Source: Acidobacteriota bacterium (GTDB taxonomy: Bacteria; Acidobacteriota; Holophagae; Acanthopleuribacterales; Acanthopleuribacteraceae). Taken from it: DNA of 64,000 nt. A program made the translations under genes and the position numbers. The number at the start of each line of letters is the position of its first letter. The first letter of the stretch is position 1. The stretch lies in the NCBI GenBank assembly GCA_020439745.1, contig JAGQSC010000019.1, forward strand, positions 186,001 to 250,000. Direction: 5' to 3'. The notes beneath the pieces are model-generated. The model saw only the letters and a list, made by a program, of their open reading frames with translations, made no database searches and had not been told where the DNA came from. Positions 26,721 to 35,461 of this stretch are shown in pieces.

Positions 26721-27932
26721 TTAGGGGTTGATCAATTGAACCAAGCGCAACAGGGTAACTTGAGGCGTTGTGCAAGCCACATAGTTCGCGTTGCGCCAAC
26801 CGGGATACAAATCACTGATCAGCGTCGTGACAAAACGGTACACCCGTCTGGGCGATCCGCCTATGTCGGCCACATAAAGCTCACCACAAGCGTCTTGGCC
26901 GAAGGTGGTCACACCGAAACCCAATGCCGACAGGCCAAGGTCGTCTCTCGTCCAGACGCCAGGTGTCGTAGACCAGAGTTCGCCTGTGCAGTAATCAGAA
27001 AAAAGGTAGTCGCCCGTTAAGCTGGATACCAAGCTACCGCGGTAAACATAACCACCCGTAATCGAACAGCGACCTAAGGCATGCTGATAATCCAGGACAG
27101 GATCCACCAAGCTTGGATCACCACATATGCAGGGACCTGGACAGGTGCCACAGCCAAAACAACTGAAACCTTCCTTGATATTCCAGCCATAGTTTTCGCC
27201 ACCCATAGATGCCAACAGTTGTCTGTTCACCTCTTCACGGGCACCCTGTCCCACATCAGCTATGTACAGATCGCCCGTCGACCGATCAAACGAGAAACGC
27301 CATGGGTTGCGCAATCCCCAGGCCCAAATCTCATCTAAGGCACCGGCCATCCCCACAAAGGGATTCGTCGCCGGGATCGCATAGGGTACGGCTCCATCCA
27401 CATCGATGCGCAACATAGCTCCAAGCAAGGTTGACAAGTCCTGACCATTGCATTCGGGATCACCACCGCTACCACCATCGCCCATACCGATATAGAGGTA
27501 ACCGTCTGGACCAAAGACAATCTGACCACCATTGTGATTAGAAAACGGCTGATCAATGGTCATCAAGATCATTTCGGAAGCTGAATTCGCGATGTTTGGA
27601 TTGGCTGATACTTGGTAGCGGGCAATCACTGTGTCACCCGACGTGTTGGTGTAATTCACAAAGAAAAAGCCATTCATGGCATAGTCTGGATGAAAAGCAA
27701 GGCCCAACAGACCTCGCTCTGATCCCTGGGATACCAAAATCGTCAAAAAGGGGGTGGCCAATACCTGGGTACCATCAAAAATCATGATTCGTCCGTCCTG
27801 GTCGACCAAAAACAAGCGCTCATCGCCAGCATGCTCAATGCCCACGACGTCAAAATTCACGGACAACACTTCTTCCAAATCCACTTGAGCAAAAATCACG
27901 GACCCGATCCACAACATGAAAACTGCGCGCAT
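26721..27932 (-). CDS. Secreted PQQ-type sugar (glucose/sorbosone) dehydrogenase
   Basis: 403 residues with a signal peptide (MRAVFMLWIGSVIFAQ). Six-bladed propeller features: GLLGLAFHPDY, the catalytic-His region SNHNGGQIVFGPDGYLY, then the calcium-binding GMGDGGSGGDP, WAWGLRNPWRFSFD and YIADVGQG. A Cys-rich insert (CFGCGTCPGPCICGD) is unusual and may be a disulphide loop. Family members oxidise sugars with PQQ in the periplasm; no PQQ biosynthesis genes lie in the window. Upstream in the same direction as the SPFH gene with a 110-bp gap, so probably a separate unit. Confidence 0.87.
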   Translation of the reverse strand: MRAVFMLWIGSVIFAQVDLEEVLSVNFDVVGIEHAGDERLFLVDQDGRIMIFDGTQVLATPFLTILVSQGSERGLLGLAFHPDYAMNGFFFVNYTNTSGDTVIARYQVSANPNIANSASEMILMTIDQPFSNHNGGQIVFGPDGYLYIGMGDGGSGGDPECNGQDLSTLLGAMLRIDVDGAVPYAIPATNPFVGMAGALDEIWAWGLRNPWRFSFDRSTGDLYIADVGQGAREEVNRQLLASMGGENYGWNIKEGFSCFGCGTCPGPCICGDPSLVDPVLDYQHALGRCSITGGYVYRGSLVSSLTGDYLFSDYCTGELWSTTPGVWTRDDLGLSALGFGVTTFGQDACGELYVADIGGSPRRVYRFVTTLISDLYPGWRNANYVACTTPQVTLLRLVQLINP

Positions 27933-28063
27933 GAGCCGCCTCCCCTACAATTGTTAGCAGAACCCTAAGTATAGGAAGGAGCTCCATACCTCACAAGACC
28001 CATCCACCTTTAGTGTGTTCCCGATCACAAGGCTTGCTACACTAGGAGTCCTTTGGAGGACCC

Positions 28064-29467
28064 ATGCAGCTGGAACGCTTTAGTCTCACACCGGCCATCA
28101 TCAACCGAATCCTGACCGTAGCCATGAGTCGGGGTGCCAACTTTGCCGATTTGTACTGCGAATACAGCCGGTACGAAGGCTTGGGATTGGAGGAGGGCAT
28201 CCTCAAATCTGCCAGCGCCAGTATTGAATGCGGGGCCGGTGTACGCGTCGTCGAGGGCGAGAAGACTGGTTACGCCTACACCGAAGTGATGGAAGAGTCA
28301 CACTTTCAGCGGGCAGCACGGACAGCAGCTGCAATTGCCCATCAGGGTGGCGACCAAAAAGCAGTCCAGGTGGCTCCATTCGGAATCGGCGCGTTTTACC
28401 CGGTCCCCGACCCTGTGATTGACGAACCCATGCCGCGGAAGATTGACTTGATCTATTTAGCCGACAAAACGGCTCGAGCTCACCACAGTGACGTGAAACA
28501 AGTAAGCGTGTATTTGGGCACAGCGCACAAGTTGATCCTCATGGCCGACAGCCGAGGACGATTGGTCCAAGATATTCAGCCTATGATTCGTTTCACGGTG
28601 AGCGTTGTCGTGGAACGGGGCGGCGAACGCCAAACCGCAATGGCCGGCGATGGCGGACGATTGGGTGCGTCGTTTCTCACGCGAGATCGCGCCATCGAAC
28701 TCTCGAAAAAGGCTGTCGATGAGGCACTTTTACTGCTCGACGCTAGACCTGCGCCATCGGGCATGTGGCCTGTAATCCTCGCGCCCGGTGATTCGGGCAT
28801 CCTTTTACACGAGGCGATTGGGCACCCTCTGGAAGCCGACTTCAATCGAAAACAGTCGAGTGCCTACGCCAATCGTCTTGGGGAAAAGGTGGCCGACGCA
28901 CAATGTACCATTATTGACGACGGCACGATTGAAGGCGACCGCGGTGCGATTAATATCGACGACGAACTCAACCCCTCGCAGAAAACCACCCTGATCGAGC
29001 AAGGCCGCTTGGTTGGTTATATGTGCGATGAAACCTCTGCCCGCTTCTTCGGTGTGGAAAGCACCGGGAACGGTCGCAGGGAGTCATACCGCTACCAACC
29101 TATCCCTAGAATGCGCACCACCTATATGCTTCCCGGCGACTACGATCCCCAAGAAATCATTGCATCAACCGAAAAGGGTCTTTACTGCAAAACGTTTAAG
29201 GGCGGACAGGTCAACATCTCAAATGGCAACTTCACCTTTGTCCCCAGCGAGGCCTATTGGATAGAGGGTGGCCGCGTCTCTCATGCCGTCAAGAACTGCA
29301 CGTTGATAGGTAACGGACCAGATGCATTAAGCGAGGTGACGATGGTCGGTAACGATTTTGCCATCAGCTCCGGTATTTGGACTTGTGGCAAGGACGGGCA
29401 GTCAGCGCCCGTCGGGGTTGGCCTGCCAACGATCAAAATCCGCGAGATGACCGTGGGAGGCGCTTAA
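28064..29467 (+). CDS. tldD: Metalloprotease TldD
   Basis: 467 residues. The zinc site is HEAIGHPLEADF near residue 248, in the HExxxH form typical of TldD. TldD and TldE form a heterodimer that digests unfolded peptides and matures some ribosomal peptides. The ATG follows TTTGGAGG with good spacing. The stop shares a base with the tldE start (TAATG). A -10-like TACACT at 28038-28043 may drive the pair. Confidence 0.93.
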   Translation: MQLERFSLTPAIINRILTVAMSRGANFADLYCEYSRYEGLGLEEGILKSASASIECGAGVRVVEGEKTGYAYTEVMEESHFQRAARTAAAIAHQGGDQKAVQVAPFGIGAFYPVPDPVIDEPMPRKIDLIYLADKTARAHHSDVKQVSVYLGTAHKLILMADSRGRLVQDIQPMIRFTVSVVVERGGERQTAMAGDGGRLGASFLTRDRAIELSKKAVDEALLLLDARPAPSGMWPVILAPGDSGILLHEAIGHPLEADFNRKQSSAYANRLGEKVADAQCTIIDDGTIEGDRGAINIDDELNPSQKTTLIEQGRLVGYMCDETSARFFGVESTGNGRRESYRYQPIPRMRTTYMLPGDYDPQEIIASTEKGLYCKTFKGGQVNISNGNFTFVPSEAYWIEGGRVSHAVKNCTLIGNGPDALSEVTMVGNDFAISSGIWTCGKDGQSAPVGVGLPTIKIREMTVGGA

Positions 29468-30813
29468 TGGATCAAACTTCCGTCAAAGAACTTGCCGAAT
29501 GGTTGGTTGAACGTGCCAAGGCTATGGGCGCAGAAACAGCCGAGGCACATGTCAACCACAGCAGAGAGTTTGAATGTGAAGTACGTCGTGGCGAGTTGGA
29601 GAACCTGGTCGAAGCCGAATCGAACGGTGCCACACTCACCGTCTCGAAAAACAAAAGGCGCGCGTCCGTTCAGTCAAGCGATACCCAACGCGATCACCTC
29701 AACAGCTTGATTGACAAGGCGCTTTTCCTCTGCGCTTACACCGATGTTGATGAAGCCTACAGTCTTCCGCCTTATGATCGCCTGGCTTTTGATCCTCCGG
29801 AACTGGATCTTTTTGACGCCGAATTCAATCAGTGGGATGTCACCAAGAAGCAGGCTTTTGCGATTCGTTGTGAAGCAGCGATGGTGTCATTCGACCCACG
29901 TATTCAATCCAATGGCGCGTCTTTTTCAACCACTACCGGCTATTCGGCCATGGCCAACAGCCTCGGGTTTTCTGTGGCATTGGCCACGACCGCGGGAGGC
30001 GTCCATGCGAGTGGATTTGCCGCCGATCACGTCAAAGACGGTGATCTGAATACCGGTCGCAAACAAGCAGGCGGCTGGTCGCATCAGGTTCGATTTGCCG
30101 ACCAACTACCTGACCCAAAGGAACTCGGTAGAATGGCAGGAGCCGATATTGTCAGGCTTCTCGGTTCTCGCAAGCCGAAAACCGGTCGTTATCCCGTTTT
30201 CTTTGACGCGACCACGGCCAGGAGTTTGTGGAGACACCTTTTGACCGCAGTCAATGGGTCCAGTTTGTATCGACGCGAGTCGTTCTTACTGGATCATTTG
30301 AACAGCGACGTGGCCAGTTCTATCATCACGATTACCGACGACCCATTTATTCAACGTGGACTCGCTAGCCACCCTTATGACGATGAGGGTGTTGCCTGTC
30401 GCCGATCCGAGATCGTGTCCTCGGGTACGCTCAACACTTATCTGCTATCCACCTACTCCGCAAACAAACTCGGCATGACCACCACAGGCCACGCAGGCGG
30501 CACCGGCAACATCATCATTCAACCGGGCCACCAGTCCGAGGCAGAGATCCTCCGTCAAATCGACCACGGTGTTTACGTCACAAGCCTCTCCGGCCAGGGT
30601 GTCAACATCTCCACCGGCGATTATTCGCGGGGCGCTCAGGGACTCTGGATTGAGCGCGGCGAAGTGGCATATCCCATTATGGAATTCACACTCAACGGCA
30701 ACTTGCGCCACATGTTCAAAAGCATCCGAGCCCTGTCCCGAGAGGTGCAACCGGGGTGGACGATTCTGACTCCGGGCATACTGATCGACGAAATGGCCGT
30801 TAGCGGACTTTGA
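29467..30813 (+). CDS. tldE: TldE/PmbA subunit
   Basis: 448 residues, the non-catalytic partner of TldD. The start at 29467 (TAATG overlap with tldD) gives the usual N-terminus; the longer frame from 29377 is antifamily. Seen: GAETAEAHVNHSREFECEV, the central SLYRRESFLLDHLN region, and C-terminal SGQGVNISTGDYSRGAQGLW. The HExxxH of TldD is absent, as expected. No recognisable peptide substrate gene is nearby. Confidence 0.92.
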   Translation: MDQTSVKELAEWLVERAKAMGAETAEAHVNHSREFECEVRRGELENLVEAESNGATLTVSKNKRRASVQSSDTQRDHLNSLIDKALFLCAYTDVDEAYSLPPYDRLAFDPPELDLFDAEFNQWDVTKKQAFAIRCEAAMVSFDPRIQSNGASFSTTTGYSAMANSLGFSVALATTAGGVHASGFAADHVKDGDLNTGRKQAGGWSHQVRFADQLPDPKELGRMAGADIVRLLGSRKPKTGRYPVFFDATTARSLWRHLLTAVNGSSLYRRESFLLDHLNSDVASSIITITDDPFIQRGLASHPYDDEGVACRRSEIVSSGTLNTYLLSTYSANKLGMTTTGHAGGTGNIIIQPGHQSEAEILRQIDHGVYVTSLSGQGVNISTGDYSRGAQGLWIERGEVAYPIMEFTLNGNLRHMFKSIRALSREVQPGWTILTPGILIDEMAVSGL

Positions 30814-30931
30814 CCCGGTCAATCTGTCGTCCTTTTGGAAAAAAAGTTCCTCCAAACGTCGCATTTGGGGTGTTGCACGAAATTTGCTAACATATGCGGT
30901 TGTGCAAAAACCGATCGGAGGAACCCGTCAC

Positions 30932-31963
30932 ATGAAACACATCCTTTTCTTGGGCCTGGCCATGACTGCTTTGTCCCTATTTGCCGTCGCCCAGGACGAA
31001 AAACAACCCAAGATTGAATTCGAACGTATGGAGCACGATTTTGGGAAGATCGAAAAAGGGTCCAAGGTAGATACCGAATTCAAGTTTAAGAATACTGGTG
31101 ACGCGACACTTGAAATCAAAGACGTGTCTACATCATGTGGCTGTACGTCAGCCAAACCAGAAAAAACCACATATGCACCCGGTGAAGAGGGTGTCATTCC
31201 CGTTTCCTTTAACTCAGGTCGTTTCAGCGGCCCAATCCAAAAGAACGTCACCATCGTCACCAATGACACTACCAACCCCCGCACGATCGTGAAGATCAAG
31301 GCTGAAATTATTGTGGATATCATGGTGAAGCCGCCCTCCATCTTCGTCAACAACCTGAAGCGCGGAGAAACAGCCACTCAAGAACTATTGGTATCGACCG
31401 AGCGCATTGAGAAACTGGAGATTACCGATATCAAGGCTGATCAGCCTTTCATGATGACGTCCATGGAGCGCATCGACGACAAGAACGTGAAGATCAACAT
31501 CACCGTTGACGGCGCCAAGGTACCTTCAGGCGAGTCTCGGTTGCGCGGTTTCGTATCGTTCAATACCAACAGCGAGTCTCAACCCACTGTCAAAACCAAC
31601 GTCAACGTTCTCATTGAAAATCCTGTCTCCGCCCAGCCCAACTCCGTATACATGTTCGGCTCTAAGGAAGGCCAGCCTCGCGAAGCGATGATTCGCTTGC
31701 AGCCTACAGCGGAAAACAAACTGGTTGTGAACAAAGAAGATGTCTCTATCGACGTGTTCTTGACCCAGCCTGACAAGCCCACGGAAAAGACACCTGTTGA
31801 CATATTCACAGCAGAAGTGACCAACGAGGAAGGTGGGGCCACCCTCAAAATCACGTTGTCCGAAAAGGCACAAAAGGGTCGTTTTGAAGGCGCTATTATC
31901 GTCAAGACCAATGTGCAAGAACAGCCTGAAGTGCGCATCCCACTTCGCGGCAGCGTCATCTAA
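30932..31963 (+). CDS. Secreted DUF1573 protein
   Basis: 343 residues from ATG 30932 with GGAGG about 10 nt upstream. A signal peptide (MKHILFLGLAMTALSLFAVAQ) is followed by a DUF1573 Ig-like domain: FGKIEKGSKVDTEFKFKNTG, then the hallmark STSCGCTSAKPEKTTYAPGE. Two further beta domains follow. Such proteins are periplasmic or surface-exposed; function unknown. It is followed by a strong terminator. Confidence 0.88.
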   Translation: MKHILFLGLAMTALSLFAVAQDEKQPKIEFERMEHDFGKIEKGSKVDTEFKFKNTGDATLEIKDVSTSCGCTSAKPEKTTYAPGEEGVIPVSFNSGRFSGPIQKNVTIVTNDTTNPRTIVKIKAEIIVDIMVKPPSIFVNNLKRGETATQELLVSTERIEKLEITDIKADQPFMMTSMERIDDKNVKINITVDGAKVPSGESRLRGFVSFNTNSESQPTVKTNVNVLIENPVSAQPNSVYMFGSKEGQPREAMIRLQPTAENKLVVNKEDVSIDVFLTQPDKPTEKTPVDIFTAEVTNEEGGATLKITLSEKAQKGRFEGAIIVKTNVQEQPEVRIPLRGSVI

Positions 31964-31986
31964 GTTTTGCTGACATAATTTGGAAT

Positions 31987-32018
31987 GGGGCGCTCTTCAA
32001 AGGGCGCCTCCTTTTTTT
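31987..32018 (+). terminator. Terminator abutting the mutM start codon
   Basis: A 7-bp stem GGGGCGC (31987-31993) and GCGCCTC (32004-32010), with one G-U pair, is followed by C and seven T (32012-32018). The mutM ATG begins at 32019, directly after the T-run, so the terminator and the next gene share an edge. Confidence 0.72.
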
Positions 32019-32900
32019 ATGCCCGAGCTACCGGATATCCTGCTTTACCAAGGCGCGCTGAAAGACCGAGTGGTTGCACAACCATTGCGGGACATGAGGG
32101 TGCTGAACCCCTTCCTGCTCCGCACTGTCAAGCCCACAACCGATGTGATTAATCGGAGAATTGTTAGTGTGAAACGCATTGGGAAACGGATCGCCTTTGT
32201 ATTTGATCAGGGCGCCGTTATGGTCGTTCACTTAATGATCACAGGACGACTCCATTGGTTTGACCGCGAGCCCCGTGCCAACAAAACGACACTTGCCGTG
32301 TGGCAATTCCCGTCCGGCTGGCTGACCCTCACTGAACAGGGCAGCAAACGACGGGCATCGCTACACATCTTCGATAACTGGATACAAGCGCAAGCATTGA
32401 GCCGAGGTGGCTTGGACGTGCGCCAACTGACGCTTGACGCATTTGCAGAACGCCTCAAACAACAGAATCGATCGCTCAAACGGGCACTTACCGATCCCAG
32501 AATCTTCGATGGCATCGGTAACGCTTATTCAGATGAAATCCTGTTTGCAGCCAAGCTACCACCCCACAAGCGAACGCACAGCATGACCGATCAAGAAATA
32601 GAACGTTTGTTCCAAGCAGCCAATGCGACCTTATCCACATGGATCACAAGAATGCAATCCGAGACCGGCACCGATTTCCCAGAAAAGGTCACGGCCTTTC
32701 GCGCTGAAATGGCCGTTCATGGGAAATACGGACAGCCTTGCCGGGAATGTAACGCCCCAGTGCAACGCATTCGTTATGCAGAAAACGAATGTAACTACTG
32801 TCCAGACTGCCAGAACAAGGGTGTTTTATTAGCCGATCGGGGGCTGTCTCGTCTGCTCAAAGGAGATTGGCCAAAACGCTGGGAAGATTTGGATAACTGA
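32019..32900 (+). CDS. mutM: Formamidopyrimidine-DNA glycosylase
   Basis: 293 residues. The start must be ATG 32019, as the mature protein begins Pro2-Glu3 (MPELPD), the catalytic pair. An upstream start at 31980 would bury it. Other parts: HLMITGRLHW, DGIGNAYSDEILF and a C-terminal zinc finger CRECNAPV...CPDCQ. It excises oxidised purines such as 8-oxoguanine. No Shine-Dalgarno is present, since the seven T of a terminator come right before the ATG; translation may begin on a leaderless transcript or by coupling from upstream read-through. It ends 3 bp before a convergent gene. Confidence 0.92.
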   Translation: MPELPDILLYQGALKDRVVAQPLRDMRVLNPFLLRTVKPTTDVINRRIVSVKRIGKRIAFVFDQGAVMVVHLMITGRLHWFDREPRANKTTLAVWQFPSGWLTLTEQGSKRRASLHIFDNWIQAQALSRGGLDVRQLTLDAFAERLKQQNRSLKRALTDPRIFDGIGNAYSDEILFAAKLPPHKRTHSMTDQEIERLFQAANATLSTWITRMQSETGTDFPEKVTAFRAEMAVHGKYGQPCRECNAPVQRIRYAENECNYCPDCQNKGVLLADRGLSRLLKGDWPKRWEDLDN

Positions 32901-32903
32901 GCC

Positions 32904-33497
32904 TCATCTGATTCGGTCTACGATCATCTTGCCAAAAGACCGATGAAACAAGCCGAGAAATAGACCGAAGTATAGGCCCGTGAATACGAGCAGCACCGAG
33001 ATCACTGGTATCAGGGAATACGTGATCAACTGTTGGAAGCTGCGCGGCGAAACCCAAACCACAAACAACAAAACAAATGCGTTCATAAGTAAACAGGCAC
33101 CTACATCAATGGGCCATGAGAATCTGGACTCCGGTTCTTCGACCGGGCGCGACTCCGTCTCCGGGACCGGCATGGCTATTACAGGCGCGGCCTCTTTCCT
33201 TCGGACAGGAGGCGGCGTTGCTTCCGGTATGTCTATGGGCGGCGGTGGCTGACCCTCAAATGGGTCCCAGGTCATTTCGTCGGGTCGCAATCTCCCAAAC
33301 AAGAAACGGGGTTTGTCACGTGCCAAACCAATGTCAACCATCACTTGAATCGAAGTGTCACAGTCTGGACATCGCTCGGCGTGTCCCATTTCGGTCGACC
33401 CACACACCAGGCAACGCGTCGGCTGCCAAGTCACTGTGTCAGTGTGTGAAGAAGAAGAACCACTGGTCCTTGTCGATTGCGGTGATGCTTCCGTCAT
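32904..33497 (-). CDS. Zinc-ribbon membrane protein, partly RDD-like
   Basis: 197 residues. A Ser/Thr-rich start is followed by a zinc ribbon (CLVCG...CPDCDTS, about residues 29-46), a Pro/Glu-rich linker, and two membrane helices near the end (about 130-150 and 158-180). The C-terminus FHRSFGKMIVDRIR looks like a cut RDD-type end. The ATG at 33497 lies 59 bp inside the upstream TPR gene; a GTG at 33434 directly past that gene's stop is an alternative. Function unknown. Confidence 0.68.
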   Translation of the reverse strand: MTEASPQSTRTSGSSSSHTDTVTWQPTRCLVCGSTEMGHAERCPDCDTSIQVMVDIGLARDKPRFLFGRLRPDEMTWDPFEGQPPPPIDIPEATPPPVRRKEAAPVIAMPVPETESRPVEEPESRFSWPIDVGACLLMNAFVLLFVVWVSPRSFQQLITYSLIPVISVLLVFTGLYFGLFLGLFHRSFGKMIVDRIR

Positions 33498-35118
33498 AGT
33501 ACATGTTTATCACGCGGAGATGCTTGAACAGAGTCTTGTTGGCTTTGTTCAGCACAGCAGCGCGCCTGAAATAAATATGGGCCTCGTCCAATTCCCCTAA
33601 TTTCACTTTGGACAATGCATGTCGCTCATCGATATCCGCTAGCTTAATTCGAAGCGAATCATTGTTCAGATCGGCCGTTAATGCCGCTGACAAAACCTCT
33701 TCGGCTCTGACTACGTCGCCACTTTCCACGTATTTATCCACACTCTTCAATTGATCAGTGCTCACGTCTTTGGCAACGAACCGATCGGGCAATCGTTCCA
33801 ACTCGGACCCAGCCTGTTTCACGACGTTGTCCAGACGCGTAATTTGACCCTGTACCACTTCATCCTTTTGAGGCAAAGCCTGCAGATCTTTTAGTCGCGG
33901 CTCGGCTACATTCTTAGCTTGCTCAAACGCGTAATAGGCAAAGAGAAACTCACCTTCATCCAAGTAATCCATGCCGATATTCACGAGATCCTCACTGCGT
34001 CGTTCAGGATCGTCCCATGCCTCTTCCTGGAGCATGACTTGAAGTGGCACATCGGCTCGTTCTAGCACCAGCTGCCGTTGATACATTTGCCATCCCTGCC
34101 AGCCGGCTACACCCAATATGGGAATCAAGACGATGACCGCAATCAACCATTTGGAGACCTTACGTTCCTTCTTGGGCTTCACGATCTTGACAACCTTGCG
34201 CGACTCGGCTTTACGGCCTTCGGCAGCGTCCGGCGTGAAATAGCGCGTGATCTCATCATCAGTGGCAGACGAAATGTGCTGGGGTTGCGTTTCCTCAATT
34301 TCCAGCGAACGGATCTCCGTGATTTGGCGCTTGCGCTCCTCAATCGCTTCTTTGAGCTTCTGAGCACCTTCCAAGTGAGGTGCCTTGATCAAGAGATGCA
34401 ACACCTTGCGTTCTGCCTCTGCGTGATCACCCGTGCGGAAGTCTGATTCGGCTTCATTGAGCATGTCCACATATTCCTGCTCTTTTTCCAAAGCCGCCTT
34501 CGTTTTTCGGATACATTCCTGGGTCTCTTTGTGACCTGGGTGGTACTTGAGTATGTACTCCCATTTCTCCAGCGCCGCGGTGAAATCCTTATGTTTGTAA
34601 AGCTGAAGACCTTCGTTGTAAATAGTGAGGAGTTGGTTCTTATCGGGAACATCCTCATCGTTTTCAGCTGTGTGTTCGGCACCGATCATGGCACGTACAT
34701 TATTCAAATAGTCGATCGCCATGGTGTTTTCAGGATCGATACTCAAAGCCGTTTCCCAAGCCTTGACTGCGTTTCCGTAATCTTGCACTTCGTACAGTTT
34801 TACGCCTTGTTGCACATAATCACCCGCATCACCGGTGGGAGCAGGGGTCTCCTGACTCACCGATGATTCTGCTCGCTCGGTGTAATAAACGGTCGATTCG
34901 GTAGGTGGAGGTGTCGCAGGAGCGGCCGCTGCCGTTGCCTTGACGCGCGCTTCTATCTTGGCAAAAAGGCCCTCAAGATCGGCGTTCCCGGGGTGACGCG
35001 CCACAAGTTCGGTACAGAGTTCCAAGGCCCGAACATATTCTTTTTCACGATAGAGCTGTTTGAGTTCCTCGAGAATCTCCTTTGAGCTTCTCTTGACGGG
35101 TGGCTTTTGGTCGTTCAA
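33439..35118 (-). CDS. TPR-repeat membrane protein
   Basis: 559 residues from a TTG at 35118 preceded by GGAAGGAAA. The cytoplasmic half has a TPR-like start, a Pro-rich linker and two to three TPRs (YVQQGVKLYEVQDYGNAVKA, LLTIYNEGLQLYKHKDFTA). One membrane helix (SKWLIAVIVLIPILGVAGW, about 318-336) leads to a further helical domain. A scaffold role is likely, but partners are unknown. It overlaps the next gene (zinc ribbon) by 59 bp and so may work with it. Confidence 0.78.
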   Translation of the reverse strand: MNDQKPPVKRSSKEILEELKQLYREKEYVRALELCTELVARHPGNADLEGLFAKIEARVKATAAAAPATPPPTESTVYYTERAESSVSQETPAPTGDAGDYVQQGVKLYEVQDYGNAVKAWETALSIDPENTMAIDYLNNVRAMIGAEHTAENDEDVPDKNQLLTIYNEGLQLYKHKDFTAALEKWEYILKYHPGHKETQECIRKTKAALEKEQEYVDMLNEAESDFRTGDHAEAERKVLHLLIKAPHLEGAQKLKEAIEERKRQITEIRSLEIEETQPQHISSATDDEITRYFTPDAAEGRKAESRKVVKIVKPKKERKVSKWLIAVIVLIPILGVAGWQGWQMYQRQLVLERADVPLQVMLQEEAWDDPERRSEDLVNIGMDYLDEGEFLFAYYAFEQAKNVAEPRLKDLQALPQKDEVVQGQITRLDNVVKQAGSELERLPDRFVAKDVSTDQLKSVDKYVESGDVVRAEEVLSAALTADLNNDSLRIKLADIDERHALSKVKLGELDEAHIYFRRAAVLNKANKTLFKHLRVINMYYDGSITAIDKDQWFFFFTH

Positions 35119-35348
35119 GAAGCATTTCCTTCCTGCTCAAGAGCTAAGGGCCATTGCTGGATCACATATTCTTTTTCATTCAGAAAATGTGTCCAAATAA
35201 ATAGAATTTATGGATATACACGCAACATGGCCAGTTTATGAAGGAAAGCACGGGATGTCAAGGTAGGGATCACTCGCTTTTATAGTCGAAATCTCCAATC
35301 ACCGTGATAGTATTGTTATGGTTACGGATCCATACCGTGGCTAAATCG
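35119..35348. other. AT-rich intergenic region upstream of the TPR gene
   Basis: About 230 bp with no plausible gene. It is AT-rich near 35168-35220 and would hold the promoter of the TPR gene on the minus strand, but no convincing -35/-10 pair stands out. No RNA gene or known element was recognised. Its right border is the fold-back element. Confidence 0.5.
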
Positions 35349-35461
35349 GGGGGATGCAATCCCGCAACTCAATTTCCCACCAACTTAATGTCCTTCCAAA
35401 AATTGGCCCATCTATTCTAGGCCCACCTAAATTAGGCCCACCAATCTCAGTTGCATCCCCC
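35349..35461. repeat. Fold-back element of degenerate 15-bp units behind recG
   Basis: Bounded by a perfect 11-bp inverted repeat: GGGGGATGCAA (35349-35359) and TTGCATCCCCC (35451-35461). Inside, CCC-led units recur with a 15-bp step from 35361 (35361, 35376, 35391, 35407, 35422, 35437), one with an extra base. Two carry TAGGCCCACC exactly. The element starts right at the recG stop. On the minus strand one frame reads like decayed pentapeptides (GGPNL, GGPRI, DGPIF) but has no start codon. No target-site duplication was found. Confidence 0.62.

Noticed and set aside
35361-35451. CRISPR array or integron attC site
   Set aside because: The units are 15 bp with no spacers, and the attC core sequences (RYYYAAC/GTTRRRY) are absent.
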